From Pontiella agarivorans (GTDB lineage: Bacteria > Verrucomicrobiota > Kiritimatiellia > Kiritimatiellales > Pontiellaceae), in contig NZ_JARVCO010000002.1 in the NCBI RefSeq assembly GCF_034531395.1, positions 248,001 to 312,000 on the forward strand: DNA of 64,000 bases. Direction: 5' to 3'. The position numbers and the translations under genes are program-made. The notes under the pieces are model-generated. The model did not search any database. It saw only the letters and a list, made by a program, of their open reading frames with translations, and was not told the DNA's origin. How positions within the stretch are numbered: position 1 is the first letter of the stretch; every line of letters starts with the position of its first letter. Shown here piece by piece: positions 26,216 to 35,506 of the stretch.

Positions 26216-27187
26216 ATGCGCATCCTGATCGTCAAAACCAGTTCGCTGGGGGATCTGTTTCATGCGCTGCCGGCGGTGCATCTGCTGAAAGCCGCAATGG
26301 ATGCCGAAATCGACTGGGTTGTAAACACGCAGTATGTCGGGCTTGCGGAGTGTTTTTCCGATGTCCGGAAGGTGATCCCTTTTCCGCGTCAGGGCCTGAT
26401 TTCAAACCTTGGAGCATTCAGGGCGGAGCTGCGGAAGGAAACCTATGATCTGGTGGTGGATCTGCAGGGACTCCTGAAGAGTGCGCTGATCTGCCGGATG
26501 GCGAAACGGGCGAAACGGGCAGAAATTCTCGGTCCGTCGTTTCAGCGGGAAGGTGCGCGGTTTTTTTATTCTGCGGTTGTCGGGAAAAAAAACAAACAGC
26601 GCCACGCGGTGGAGGAAAATCTCGATGTACTCCGTTTTCTTGGAAAACCGGATTTCCCGGTTGAATTCCCGATCCGTTTTCCCGATGTTGACTTCCAGTG
26701 TCTGGAAAAAAAGCCGGTGGTGGTTTTTGCGCCATGTTCGCGGCATGCAGCTAAAAACTGGCCCTGGAAACGGTTTGTTGAGTTAGGGGAGCATCTGGAT
26801 TGCCAGGTGATCCTTGTGGGGGCACCGACCGATGTGGAAACGTGTGAAAAAATTGAAAATCACCTGCCGGAGGGGGCCTGCACCAACCTGTGTGGAAAAA
26901 CCTCGCTACTGGAACTCGGTGGTGTGCTGCAACGGGCGGATCTGGTGGTGACGGTGGATTCGGGGCCGATGCATATGGCTTCGGCAGCGGGTACACCGTG
27001 CCTTGCGATTTTCGGGCCGACCGATCCGACGCGCGTCGGCCCCTTTGGCGATCAGCATCGCGTGGTGCGTGTTTCCGGTGTCCGGACGTATTCAAAGCAG
27101 GATTTAGACAGTATCAGAATGGTAAAAGCCATCGATGTTATTCAAACAGCAAAGGGTATGCTGAACGATGAAACTGTGGGATTATGA
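26216..27187 (+). CDS. Glycosyltransferase family 9 (heptosyltransferase-like)
   Basis: 323 aa. The N-terminus MRILIVKTSSLGDLFHALPA, the nucleotide-sugar motif VTVDSGPMHMASAAGTPCLAIFGPTDP (about 240-265) and the mid-region VVVFAPCSRHAAKNWP are those of GT9 enzymes such as WaaC/WaaF, which build the inner core of lipopolysaccharide from ADP-heptose. Acceptor specificity cannot be assigned. GTG at 26213 is an alternative start just before ATG 26216. The end overlaps the next gene by 20 bp, indicating one operon. An exact palindrome copy encodes FQCLE inside it. Confidence 0.88.
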   Translation: MRILIVKTSSLGDLFHALPAVHLLKAAMDAEIDWVVNTQYVGLAECFSDVRKVIPFPRQGLISNLGAFRAELRKETYDLVVDLQGLLKSALICRMAKRAKRAEILGPSFQREGARFFYSAVVGKKNKQRHAVEENLDVLRFLGKPDFPVEFPIRFPDVDFQCLEKKPVVVFAPCSRHAAKNWPWKRFVELGEHLDCQVILVGAPTDVETCEKIENHLPEGACTNLCGKTSLLELGGVLQRADLVVTVDSGPMHMASAAGTPCLAIFGPTDPTRVGPFGDQHRVVRVSGVRTYSKQDLDSIRMVKAIDVIQTAKGMLNDETVGL

Positions 27188-27824
27188 CGCCTTTATTCTG
27201 GATCTGGACGGCACCCTGATTGATTCAGGGAAATACCATGCGCAAGCGTTTGCTGATGCGGTGCTGGCGCAGAGTGGATACCGTTTGAAACCATATGAAC
27301 ATCATGAGTTTTTCGGTAAGCACAGCATCTGGTTTGCGGAAGATCTGAACGAGCGCTATGGATTGTCTTTGGATCCGCAGGAGGTGCTGAAGCACAAGCG
27401 CGAAAGGGTGCAGGAAATTTTTGTGGCGGAGCTTTTTGCCGGTGCACAGGCGTTTCTTGAATTCTGGTGCGGGAAAAAAACGATGGCGCTGGCAACCAAT
27501 TCTCCGCTGGAATTTGTGGAGCCCGCGCTGCGGGATGCGCAGATTTTCAATTGTTTTGATGTGATTACCACAGCCAGTGATGTGAAGCGGCGTAAACCTG
27601 ATCCGGAGATTATTGAGATCACGGCGGAGCGGCTGGATGTGGAGCCTGAACATACGCTGGTTTTTGAGGATCAGCTGATCGGCATCAAAGCGGCGAGGGC
27701 GGCCGGGGCCAAGGTGATTGCGGTGGATAACGGCCAGCCGGTGAACTATCCCGTCGATGTGGCGGTGCATACGTGGAATGATCTTTTAAAACTTTCGGAG
27801 CTGCATCGATGGAATCCCAATTGA
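27168..27824 (+). CDS. HAD-superfamily phosphatase (phosphoglucomutase-like)
   Basis: 218 aa. Motif I DLDGTLIDS (about 12-20) with the nucleophile Asp, motif II TNS near 110, motif III Lys in KRRKPDPEI and motif IV VFEDQLIGIKAARAAG form a full HAD active site with a C1-type helical cap. This subgroup includes beta-phosphoglucomutases and sugar-phosphate phosphatases such as YqaB. The substrate is unknown. It overlaps the heptosyltransferase by 20 bp and the next HAD gene by 16 bp. A role in sugar-nucleotide supply is possible but unproved. Confidence 0.85.
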   Translation: MKLWDYDAFILDLDGTLIDSGKYHAQAFADAVLAQSGYRLKPYEHHEFFGKHSIWFAEDLNERYGLSLDPQEVLKHKRERVQEIFVAELFAGAQAFLEFWCGKKTMALATNSPLEFVEPALRDAQIFNCFDVITTASDVKRRKPDPEIIEITAERLDVEPEHTLVFEDQLIGIKAARAAGAKVIAVDNGQPVNYPVDVAVHTWNDLLKLSELHRWNPN

Positions 27825-28444
27825 TTATTTTTGACCTCGACGGCACCTTGATTGATGCGCGCGGGGATTTAACGGCGGCCGTTAACCGGATGCGCAAGCA
27901 TTTCGGGCTTGGACCGCTGGATTTTGAAACGGTCAGCAGCTACATCGGAAACGGGATGGCCAAACTGGTGGAGCGTTCACTGCAGGATTCTGATATTCCG
28001 CTCGATGATGCGATGAGCATTTATCCCGGATTTTATTATGAAGACCTGACGACGCACACGGTGCTTTATGACGGAGTGAAACAGGGTATCCCGGAGCTGG
28101 TTCAGTCTGGGCACCGTGTGGCGCTGTTGACGAATAAACCCGGCGGTCCAAGCCGGGCGATTCTCGAGCATTTTGGTCTTTCAGAATTTTTTACGGCCAT
28201 TATCGGCGGCGGAGATGTGCCGAACCTGAAGCCGGAACCGGATGGGATTTTCCGGTGCCTGGAATGTTCCGGAATGGAAAAAGCCAGGGTCTGGATGGTG
28301 GGGGATCACTATACAGATCTGGCCGTGGCGGAAAATGCGGGGGTTCGCAGTGCCTTGGTGGAATATGGTTTCGGGGAGGCGCGGGGCTATAAACCCGATG
28401 CACAATTTGCTTCGTTTCCGGAGCTGGTCGGGTACTTTGTCTAG
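27809..28444 (+). CDS. HAD-superfamily hydrolase (phosphoglycolate phosphatase-like)
   Basis: 211 aa. Motif I FDLDGTLIDA (about 6-15), TNKPGGPSR (motif II), NLKPEPDGI (motif III) and MVGDHYTDLAVAENAGV (motif IV) match the Gph branch of HAD phosphatases, which remove phosphate from 2-phosphoglycolate or similar small compounds. It is translationally coupled to the HAD gene before it, and queE starts 4 bp after its stop. The exact substrate is open. Confidence 0.85.
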   Translation: MESQLIIFDLDGTLIDARGDLTAAVNRMRKHFGLGPLDFETVSSYIGNGMAKLVERSLQDSDIPLDDAMSIYPGFYYEDLTTHTVLYDGVKQGIPELVQSGHRVALLTNKPGGPSRAILEHFGLSEFFTAIIGGGDVPNLKPEPDGIFRCLECSGMEKARVWMVGDHYTDLAVAENAGVRSALVEYGFGEARGYKPDAQFASFPELVGYFV

Positions 28445-28447
28445 CCT

Positions 28448-29197
28448 ATGAAAACGTACCTGTCAGAAATTTTCAGTTCGATTCAGGGCGAGGGGCCGTA
28501 TGTCGGTGAACGCCATCTGTTTGTGCGTTTCTGCGCCTGTCACCGGAAATGTATTTATTGCGACACCGATACGTCGCTTTCGGACTATTGTATTGTGGAA
28601 CGCCGGCCGGGTTCCGGTGAGTTTGAGCAGATCAAAAACGCGATGTCTGTGGAACAGGTTTTCGACCTGGTTCAGGAGGTCGATGCCAAAACTCGCAATA
28701 ACCGGATTTCGATCACGGGCGGAGCCCCGTTGATGCAGCATCGGTTTCTGCTGAAGCTTCTGCCGATGCTGAAAAATGCCGGGCATAATATTTATCTGGA
28801 AACGGCGGGCGATCTGCCGGGCCCGTTGAAAGCGATTATTGAGTTTGTGGATGTCATTGCCATGGATGTGAAACTCGAAAGCGTGACGGAGGAACCGGCA
28901 ACGTATCCGGCACACTGGCAGTTTTTGAAAATCTGTCGCGATTACAAGGTGGAGACCTTTGTGAAACTGGTGCTCTCGGCCAATACGCATGAAGGCGAGC
29001 TGATCGAAGCGGCCAAGGGGATCAAAAAGGCCGGCGGCGAAGATACCTTGGTGGTGATTCAACCGATGACCAAAGCGAGTAAAACGGATGCTGTACCCTC
29101 TGGAGAGCAGCTTTTCCGCTGGCAGGATAAAGTGGCGTCGGTATTGCCGAATGTGCGGGTTATTCCCCAGACCCATAAAATGTTGGAGATGCTTTGA
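28448..29197 (+). CDS. queE: 7-carboxy-7-deazaguanine synthase (radical SAM)
   Basis: 249 aa. It rearranges CPH4 to CDG, the ring-contraction step of queuosine precursor synthesis. The N-terminus [20 protein letters not shown] is the QueE substrate region, and C-x3-C-x2-C (CHRKCIYC, about 31-38) binds the Fe4S4 cluster. The SAM-contact GGE motif reads ITGGAPLMQ, with Ala for Glu, which is unusual. Later ETAGD and QPMTK segments fit. It is followed directly by queC and queD, which supports the assignment strongly. Confidence 0.93.
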   Translation: MKTYLSEIFSSIQGEGPYVGERHLFVRFCACHRKCIYCDTDTSLSDYCIVERRPGSGEFEQIKNAMSVEQVFDLVQEVDAKTRNNRISITGGAPLMQHRFLLKLLPMLKNAGHNIYLETAGDLPGPLKAIIEFVDVIAMDVKLESVTEEPATYPAHWQFLKICRDYKVETFVKLVLSANTHEGELIEAAKGIKKAGGEDTLVVIQPMTKASKTDAVPSGEQLFRWQDKVASVLPNVRVIPQTHKMLEML

Positions 29198-29883
29198 TGG
29201 CGAAAAAAGCGGTGGTTTTGCTGAGCGGCGGGTTGGATTCCGCTACAGTCATGGCGATGGCGGTGGCAGATGGATTTGATGTTTATGCGGTTTCCTTTCG
29301 GTATGGCCAGAGGCATTCCGTGGAGCTCGACTGCGCGGTGGAACAGGCGGCTGAAGGTGCAAAACAGCATAAAATTGTCGATATCGATTTGAGTTCGTTC
29401 GGCGGCTCGGCACTGACCGATGATATTGATGTGCCGAAACACGAATCGGTGGACGATCTGACCGAAGAAATTCCGGTGACGTATGTCCCCGCACGAAATA
29501 CCGTTTTTCTTTCTTATGCGCTGGCCTGGGCCGAAGTACTTGAGGCAGATGATGTTTTTATCGGCGTCAATGCGCTCGATTACAGCGGCTATCCTGATTG
29601 TCGGCCGGCATTTATTGCAGCCTATGAAAAAATGGCCAATCTTGCCACGGTCGCCGGAGTGCAGGGCCGGAAGCTTACGATTCATACGCCGCTGATTGAT
29701 CTGACCAAGGCGGAAATTATTCAGCGCGGACTTGAATTAGGAGTTGATTACGCTAAAACGACGAGCTGCTATGACCCGGCGCCGGATGGAAAAGCGTGTG
29801 GGCATTGCGATTCCTGCCTGTTGCGCAAAAAGGGATTTGCCGATGCCGGAACCTCCGATCCACGCCCGTATATTGAGGACTGA
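29197..29883 (+). CDS. queC: 7-cyano-7-deazaguanine synthase
   Basis: 228 aa. It uses ATP and ammonia to convert CDG to preQ0. The ATP pyrophosphatase P-loop SGGLDSAT is at residues 11-18, and the zinc-binding Cys set [17 protein letters not shown] lies near 190-206. [15 protein letters not shown] and [12 protein letters not shown] are also conserved. The start ATG shares its A with the queE stop, so translation is coupled. A TTG three bases earlier is less likely. Confidence 0.97.
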   Translation: MAKKAVVLLSGGLDSATVMAMAVADGFDVYAVSFRYGQRHSVELDCAVEQAAEGAKQHKIVDIDLSSFGGSALTDDIDVPKHESVDDLTEEIPVTYVPARNTVFLSYALAWAEVLEADDVFIGVNALDYSGYPDCRPAFIAAYEKMANLATVAGVQGRKLTIHTPLIDLTKAEIIQRGLELGVDYAKTTSCYDPAPDGKACGHCDSCLLRKKGFADAGTSDPRPYIED

Positions 29884-29886
29884 TTT

Positions 29887-30252
29887 ATGCCGAAAATGAC
29901 GATTTCAAAAGAGTTCAAGTTTGATTCTGCGCACTTTCTGCCGTATGTGCCGGCGGATCATAAGTGTGCAAATATGCACGGACATACCTATTATATTGAG
30001 ATTCACTGCGAAGGGGAACTGGATCCGAAACTCGGCTGGGTGATTGATTTCAACGCAGTGAAAAAAGTGGTCGATCCTCTGATTGATCAGCTGGATCATA
30101 AAGTGCTGAACGATATCGAGGGGCTGGAAAATCCCACAGCTGAAATGATTGCGGTCTGGTTCTGGAACAAAATCAAGCCGGATCTTCCGAAACTGGCCAA
30201 AGTGGTCGTGAAGGAAAATCCCACTAACGTCTGCATGTACGCCGGCGAATAG
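29887..30252 (+). CDS. queD: 6-carboxy-5,6,7,8-tetrahydropterin synthase
   Basis: 121 aa, normal length. It makes CPH4 from dihydroneopterin triphosphate, the substrate of QueE. The zinc ligands are in SAHFL (about 15) and MHGHTY (about 31-36), and the active-site Cys is in HKCANMHGH. The C-terminal ENPTNVCMYAGE is conserved. It starts 3 bp after the queC stop. GTP cyclohydrolase I, which feeds the pathway, is not in this window. Confidence 0.96.
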   Translation: MPKMTISKEFKFDSAHFLPYVPADHKCANMHGHTYYIEIHCEGELDPKLGWVIDFNAVKKVVDPLIDQLDHKVLNDIEGLENPTAEMIAVWFWNKIKPDLPKLAKVVVKENPTNVCMYAGE

Positions 30253-30332
30253 GTTTAATCGAAAAGGCTCTGAATATTCCGGAAGTTACCGGGATGAAAC
30301 TCAGCGTTTTTAATCTCTTTGCGGTTGATTAC

Positions 30333-30749
30333 TTATGCTTCCGCAGAGTCGATTTTTACGGAAGAGGTAATGCCGCCGCGTGCGGTGAAGTCGCCGTTCA
30401 CGATGAGCCGCAACGGTTGCAGCTCTTTTTCAAGGTCCGTATAAATGCGGTTTACGATTTCCTCGTAGAACGTACCGGTCTGACGGAAAGAAAAGAGGTA
30501 GAGCTTCAGCGATTTGCTTTCGACGCAGATTTTATTCGGAATGTATTCGATCGTGATGGTTGCGAAGTCGGGCTGGCCGGTGATCGGGCAGAGTGAGGTG
30601 AATTCCGAGGTCTGGAAAGAGATTCGGTAGTTTCGGCCCTGATTCGCATTTTCAAAGGTTTCCAGTTTTGCTTCATCCGGGGAGGTCGGATAGCGCGTTT
30701 CGCCTTTTTTCAGCAAGGTCAGTCCGGTCAGTTTGGTTTCGTCAGTCAT
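30333..30749 (-). CDS. queF: NADPH-dependent 7-cyano-7-deazaguanine reductase
   Basis: 138 aa, the short unimodular (YkvM-type) form. It reduces the nitrile of preQ0 to preQ1. The thioimide-forming Cys is in TSLCPITGQPDFA (about 50-62), with ESKSLKLYLFSFR and a late RGGITSS following. It is convergent with queD rather than in its operon, but together the four genes make preQ1 from dihydroneopterin triphosphate. A near copy of the palindrome (30754-30768) lies just upstream of its start. Confidence 0.96.
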   Translation of the reverse strand: MTDETKLTGLTLLKKGETRYPTSPDEAKLETFENANQGRNYRISFQTSEFTSLCPITGQPDFATITIEYIPNKICVESKSLKLYLFSFRQTGTFYEEIVNRIYTDLEKELQPLRLIVNGDFTARGGITSSVKIDSAEA

Positions 30750-30917
30750 AATGGTCCAATCGTTGGAAAAATGTGCGCGTCATCCTATCCAAACCCAGAA
30801 AACGGGCAAGCCCCATTTTCAACGGTTTGTGTCTGGCGGGGTCGATAATTTAGACGACGAGCAAGATTGACCGGATTCACCGGTTTTGGTCTTCTCTGCG
30901 GAATTCGAAAGGGAAAG

Positions 30918-31733
30918 ATGTATAATCGCCAAGCACAGAATATCGGGGGGATTGCCCGAATCACGCCATCGGTAAAGTTTCTGCTGATTGTGAATGTTGT
31001 TGTTTACTTCATTGATTCCTTCACGTCCTCCGTTCCGGAATACCGTTTTCTCACGAACACGTTTGCTCTGCAGGCCAGCTGGTGGACCACGCCGTTCGGT
31101 TTCGGCGAGCTGTTCACTTATATGTTTATTCATGCCAGTATCGGCCATTTGCTGATGAATATGATGGGGCTTTATTTTCTGGGGCCCACCTTGGAGCGGG
31201 GTTTGGGGCCGTACCGATTTTTTATTCTGTATTACACCAGCGGTATTCTCGGAGGACTCGGCTGGTCGCTTCTGGCCGGGCCGGGGCAGATCTGTGTCGG
31301 GGCATCCGGTGCGGTGATGGGGGTTTTAGGTGCTTTTGCCATGCTGTATCCCAATACAGAAGTGGCCCTTATCTTTCTGCCCAACGTGCCGTTCAAAGCC
31401 TGGAAATTTGTTTTGGTGCTGATGCTGTTTGAATTTTTTCAGACGTTTGTGCATCCCCTCATCGGCGGCATTGCCAACGCGGCTCACCTTGTCGGAGGCC
31501 TTGCCGGGATGGGCTATGCGATGACCATCCGTCATCCGCATATTATCGAACGTCTGAAAACAAAACTTCCAGACCTTGGAAAAAAGAAGGCGAAGCCCCG
31601 TGCAAAATCGTCGGCGCAGCCGACGCTCTCGAAAGCTGAGGTCGATGCCATTCTTGATAAAATCGGGAAAGAAGGCATGGGGGCTTTGACGCCGCGTGAA
31701 CGGGAAATGCTCAAGCGCGCAACCCGCGGGTAG
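30918..31733 (+). CDS. Rhomboid-family intramembrane serine protease
   Basis: 271 aa, six predicted membrane helices. The catalytic Ser is in CVGASGAVMGVLGAF and the His in NAAHLVGGLAGMGYA; HASIGHLLMNMMGLYF is the conserved helix 2. It cleaves membrane proteins within or near the bilayer. The C-terminal 60 residues are a cytosolic Lys-rich linker and an LSKAEVDAILDKIGKEG helix pair found in PVC/Bacteroidetes rhomboids. GGGAAAG before ATG 30918 excludes the upstream in-frame starts. An exact palindrome copy encodes LPDLGK. Confidence 0.93.
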   Translation: MYNRQAQNIGGIARITPSVKFLLIVNVVVYFIDSFTSSVPEYRFLTNTFALQASWWTTPFGFGELFTYMFIHASIGHLLMNMMGLYFLGPTLERGLGPYRFFILYYTSGILGGLGWSLLAGPGQICVGASGAVMGVLGAFAMLYPNTEVALIFLPNVPFKAWKFVLVLMLFEFFQTFVHPLIGGIANAAHLVGGLAGMGYAMTIRHPHIIERLKTKLPDLGKKKAKPRAKSSAQPTLSKAEVDAILDKIGKEGMGALTPREREMLKRATRG

Positions 31734-31744
31734 AGTACAATCCC

Positions 31745-31776
31745 GGTGCGGGCCGCTCCGGCGGCCGGTTCTTACC
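31745..31776 (-). repeat. Solo REP-type element between rhomboid gene and uvrB
   Basis: Read on the minus strand it is GGTAAGAACCGGCCGCCGGA then GCGGCCCG, closely matching the terminal hairpin of R2 (GGTAGGGACCGACCGCCGGG then CGGTCCG). The stem GGCCGC/GCGGCC is 31751-31766. The uvrB stop TAA (31774-31772) is the TAA within GGTAAG. It may also act as a bidirectional transcription stop between two convergent genes. Confidence 0.65.
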
Positions 31777-33748
31777 CTTGTTTTTCCTGCAAGGCCTGAA
31801 TCTGGTCGCGGAGGGTGGCGGCGCGTTCGAACTCGAGTTTTTCAGCCGCTTCCATCATTTCCTGCTCCAGCTGATGGAGTGTCTCGGCCACGGAATATTC
31901 CACGCCCGCTTCCGCGACGGCGGCTTCGACCGTTTCTTCTGCAGTTTCGTAGATCGTTTTCAGGCTGTCCTGAATGTCTTTTTTGATGGCCTGCGGTACA
32001 ATGCCGTGTTCTTTGTTGTAGAGAGTCTGTTTGCGCCGTCGGTGGTCGCATTTGTCGAGCATGCGCTGCATGGAATCGGTGATTTTTTCGGCATACATTA
32101 TGACCCTTCCGTCGATGTGCCGCGCTGCACGTCCTGCGGTCTGAACCAATGCTGTTTCTGAACGAAGGAAGCCTTCTTTGTCGGCATCGAGGATGGCGAC
32201 GAGTGAAACTTCGGGGAGATCGAGCCCTTCGCGCAACAGGTTGATTCCGATGAGGCAGTCAACCGTTCCGCTGCGCAGTTCACGCAAAATATCCACGCGT
32301 TCCAGCGCATCGATGCCGGAGTGGAGATAAGATACTTTCAGTCCGGTTTTTTCCAGATATTCAGTCAGGTCCTCTGCGGTGCGTTTGGTGAGGGTGGTCA
32401 CCAGCGTGCGTTCATTTCGTTCGGCGCGGATACGGATTTCCTCCATCAGGTCGTCGATCTGGTTTTTGAGCGGTCGCAGTTCGACCGGTGGATCGACAAT
32501 TCCGGTCGGCCGGATGATCTGTTCAACGGGTACGCCGCCGTGTTCCAGTTCATAGGGGCCGGGGGTTGCGGAAAGAAAGATGATCTGGTTGGTGATACTG
32601 ATGAATTCATCAAAATTCATCGGCCGGTTGTCGAGTGCGGATGGTAGACGAAAACCATGGTCCACCAGCGTGCGTTTGCGCGACTGGTCGCCGTTGTACA
32701 TGCCGCGGACCTGGGAGAGGGTTACGTGGGATTCGTCGATGATGGTGATGAAGTCATCGGGAAAATAGTCGAGCAGGCATTCCGGCCGGTCGCCCGCATT
32801 GCGACCGGCGAGATGGCGGGAATAGTTTTCAATACCGCCGCAGAACCCGATTTCCTTGAGCATTTCGAGATCATATTCGGTGCGCATTTTTATGCGCTGG
32901 GCTTCAATAAGCCGGTTTTCCCGTTCAAATACGGCTACTTGCTGTTCCATTTCCTGGCGAATGGCAATGAGCGCGGCATCGATTTTTGTCTGCGGCATCA
33001 CAAAATGTTTCGCCGGTGACACCATGATGTGATCGTAGGCTTCGATGGTATCCCCGGTCAGAGGATCGATTTTTTTTATATTTTCAATCTCATCGCCCCA
33101 GAATTCGAGGCGAAGGCCGTAGTCTTTGGCGTAGGACGGAAAGATGTCGAGTGTGTCGCCTCGGACCCGGAATTTTCCGGGGCCGGGTTCGTAGTCGTTC
33201 CGCTCATATTGAATTTCGACCAGTTTTTTCAGGATGGCATCGCGATTGAGCTCTTCGCCCACATTGGCGCTGACGACCATTTCTTTATAATCTTCCGGCG
33301 ATCCCAGACCGTAGATGCAGGAGATTGAGGCGACGATTATGACGTCGTCGCGGTTGAGCAGAGCATCTGTGGCGGCGAGGCGCAGGCGTTCGATTTCTTC
33401 ATTGATGGAGGAATCTTTTTCGATGAAAGTATCGGTCTGCGGAATGTAGGCTTCGGGCTGGTAGTAGTCGTAATAGGAAATGAAATATTCGACAGCGTTG
33501 TTCGGGAAAAAGGTTTTGAGCTCGGCGTAGAGTTGGGCGGCGAGGGTTTTATTGTGCGATAATACGAGGGCGGGGCGTCCGTGGCGAGCAATCGTGTTGG
33601 CGATGGTGAAGGTTTTTCCTGAGCCTGTAACGCCTTCCAGGGTCTGGAACTTTCGTCCTTCGGCAAGGCCTTTGACGAGTTTGCTGATGGCCTCCGGCTG
33701 GTCTCCGGTGGGTTGAAAACCGGCTTCGATCTGAAATGATTTGTCCAT
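31772..33748 (-). CDS. uvrB: Excinuclease ABC subunit B
   Basis: 658 aa. It verifies DNA damage with UvrA and loads UvrC. Walker A GVTGSGKTFT (about 38-47), the beta-hairpin region SYYDYYQPEAY, the helicase motifs RGDTLDIFP and NLLREGLDLPEVSLVAILDADKEG, and a C-terminal UVR coiled coil (LEQEMMEAAEKLEFERAATLRDQI) are present. MDKSFQIEAGFQPTGDQP at 33748 matches family N-termini; an upstream in-frame ATG at 33772 is unlikely. One palindrome copy encodes FQTLE next to Walker A. The stop lies in a REP-like element. Confidence 0.97.
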   Translation of the reverse strand: MDKSFQIEAGFQPTGDQPEAISKLVKGLAEGRKFQTLEGVTGSGKTFTIANTIARHGRPALVLSHNKTLAAQLYAELKTFFPNNAVEYFISYYDYYQPEAYIPQTDTFIEKDSSINEEIERLRLAATDALLNRDDVIIVASISCIYGLGSPEDYKEMVVSANVGEELNRDAILKKLVEIQYERNDYEPGPGKFRVRGDTLDIFPSYAKDYGLRLEFWGDEIENIKKIDPLTGDTIEAYDHIMVSPAKHFVMPQTKIDAALIAIRQEMEQQVAVFERENRLIEAQRIKMRTEYDLEMLKEIGFCGGIENYSRHLAGRNAGDRPECLLDYFPDDFITIIDESHVTLSQVRGMYNGDQSRKRTLVDHGFRLPSALDNRPMNFDEFISITNQIIFLSATPGPYELEHGGVPVEQIIRPTGIVDPPVELRPLKNQIDDLMEEIRIRAERNERTLVTTLTKRTAEDLTEYLEKTGLKVSYLHSGIDALERVDILRELRSGTVDCLIGINLLREGLDLPEVSLVAILDADKEGFLRSETALVQTAGRAARHIDGRVIMYAEKITDSMQRMLDKCDHRRRKQTLYNKEHGIVPQAIKKDIQDSLKTIYETAEETVEAAVAEAGVEYSVAETLHQLEQEMMEAAEKLEFERAATLRDQIQALQEKQG

Positions 33749-33798
33749 AGCACGCAAACTATACACGTCCATTCGTGAAAAGCCAAATGAAGGGAAAG

Positions 33799-35322
33799 AT
33801 GATGAGGAGATTTATACTGTTGGGCGGCCTGATTTGGGCGGGTGTTGTGTTGGCCGCGGAGCGGCCGAATGTGGTGATTCTTTATACCGATGATATGGGA
33901 TTCGGCGATGTGGGGGCGAATAACCCGGAGTCAAAAATTCCGACGCCGAATTTTGACCGGCTGGCCGCCGAGGGTATGCGGTTTACGGACGGTCACAGTT
34001 CGTCGGGCATCTGCACGCCCAGCCGGTTTGCGTTGCTGACCGGAATGCATCACTGGCGGCGGTTTCACGGAATTACGCAGAGTTTCACCGATTCGGTGTT
34101 CAAGCCCGGTGATTTTACGCTGGCAAAAATGTTCAAGGCCAGCGGGTATAATACCGCCGCCATTGGGAAATGGCATCTGGGCTGGGGATTTGATGCGATT
34201 AAACGGGCGAATGCCAGGCCGGTGACGGTGGAACAAGACGGACGGAAAAAGAAGGCGTATACACCAGACGCTTTTGACTGGAGCAAGCCGGTTCCGAGGG
34301 GGCCGCTGGATCAGGGGTTTAACTATTATTTCGGCGATGGAACCATCAATTTCGCCCCGTATTGTTTTATGGAAAATGACCGGGTGGTTGAGCCGCCGAC
34401 GGTAATGATGAATACGGAAACCTTTAAAACAATTCCGGAGGGCAATTGGGAGTTCCGGCCGGGGCCGATGGTGAAAGGGTGGGATCCTTATCGGGTTCTG
34501 CCGACGCTGGTCGACAAGGCGGTGGAGTGGATCGGGAAGCAGGATAAGGAAAATCCCTTCTTTTTATACCTGGCTTTTCCATCGCCGCATGCACCGATTA
34601 TTCCTAACGATGAATTCCGCGGAACTTCTCAGGCGGGTCCCTATGGCGATTTTGTTTGCGAAACGGATGCTATGGCCGGGAGAGTTCTCCAGGCATTGGA
34701 AAAGAACGGTTTTTCAGAAAATACAATCGTTGTTTTTACGGCCGATAACGGTCCGGAAAAATATGCGTTTGAACGTTACCGGAAATATGGTCACTGGAGC
34801 TCCGGTCATCTGCGCGGGCTGAAACGCGATGTGTGGGAGGGCGGTCACCGGGTTCCTTTTGTGATCAAATGGCCGGGGCGTGTGCAGGCCGGAGCGGTGT
34901 CGGACGAAACGGTGAGTCAGGTGGATCTGGCGGCAACGTTTGCTGCGATGCTGGATTATGAGCTGAAATCAGACGAAGCGATTGATAGTTATGACCTTTC
35001 CCCGGTGCTGGATGGAAAAGTGCTGAATACGCCGCTTAGGGTTGCCACGGTTCAGAATACCAAGCCTCAGGTCTATGCTCTGCGCAAAGGCGACTGGGTG
35101 TTGATTGACGCTAAAAGCGGGACCCATTCGATGCCGCCGGAGTGGTATGATGAAGAAATGGGGTACCGACGTGCGACTACGCCGGGGCTGCTCTATAATT
35201 TAAAAGATGATCCGGAGCAGAAGCATAACCGGTATGAAGAGTATCCTGAAAAAGTGGAGGAAATGAGGGCGTTGCTTCAGCGTTACCGCAGCGGTAAAGG
35301 CTGCGCCCCGCATGCGGAATAA
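33799..35322 (+). CDS. Secreted sulfatase (formylglycine type)
   Basis: 507 aa. A signal peptide ([20 protein letters not shown]) precedes the sulfatase domain. C72-T-P-S-R76 is the CxPxR motif whose Cys is converted to formylglycine, GKWHLG is the second signature, and metal ligands are in YTDDMGFGD and [10 protein letters not shown]. It hydrolyses sulfate esters, probably of a polysaccharide, outside the cytoplasm. AAGGGAAAG before ATGATG sets the start, although the frame is open to 33775. The maturase is not in the window. It lies next to a secreted glycosidase, 185 bp apart and codirectional. Confidence 0.93.
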   Translation: MMRRFILLGGLIWAGVVLAAERPNVVILYTDDMGFGDVGANNPESKIPTPNFDRLAAEGMRFTDGHSSSGICTPSRFALLTGMHHWRRFHGITQSFTDSVFKPGDFTLAKMFKASGYNTAAIGKWHLGWGFDAIKRANARPVTVEQDGRKKKAYTPDAFDWSKPVPRGPLDQGFNYYFGDGTINFAPYCFMENDRVVEPPTVMMNTETFKTIPEGNWEFRPGPMVKGWDPYRVLPTLVDKAVEWIGKQDKENPFFLYLAFPSPHAPIIPNDEFRGTSQAGPYGDFVCETDAMAGRVLQALEKNGFSENTIVVFTADNGPEKYAFERYRKYGHWSSGHLRGLKRDVWEGGHRVPFVIKWPGRVQAGAVSDETVSQVDLAATFAAMLDYELKSDEAIDSYDLSPVLDGKVLNTPLRVATVQNTKPQVYALRKGDWVLIDAKSGTHSMPPEWYDEEMGYRRATTPGLLYNLKDDPEQKHNRYEEYPEKVEEMRALLQRYRSGKGCAPHAE

Positions 35323-35506
35323 GAGGGCATCTGTACCGTCAGCACTTCTTTTAAGGTTTGCGGCCGTGTTCGGCCGAATCCGGAGGATTGTGAGTGGCGG
35401 TGTTTCGGGTGTGCTTATTGGTCGTATATAATTGACGCAAACCCCGATATTTCTTCCGGTTGGGGTGTGGCATGTTGATGCTGTGAATATATCGGAGGCT
35501 TTTCGG

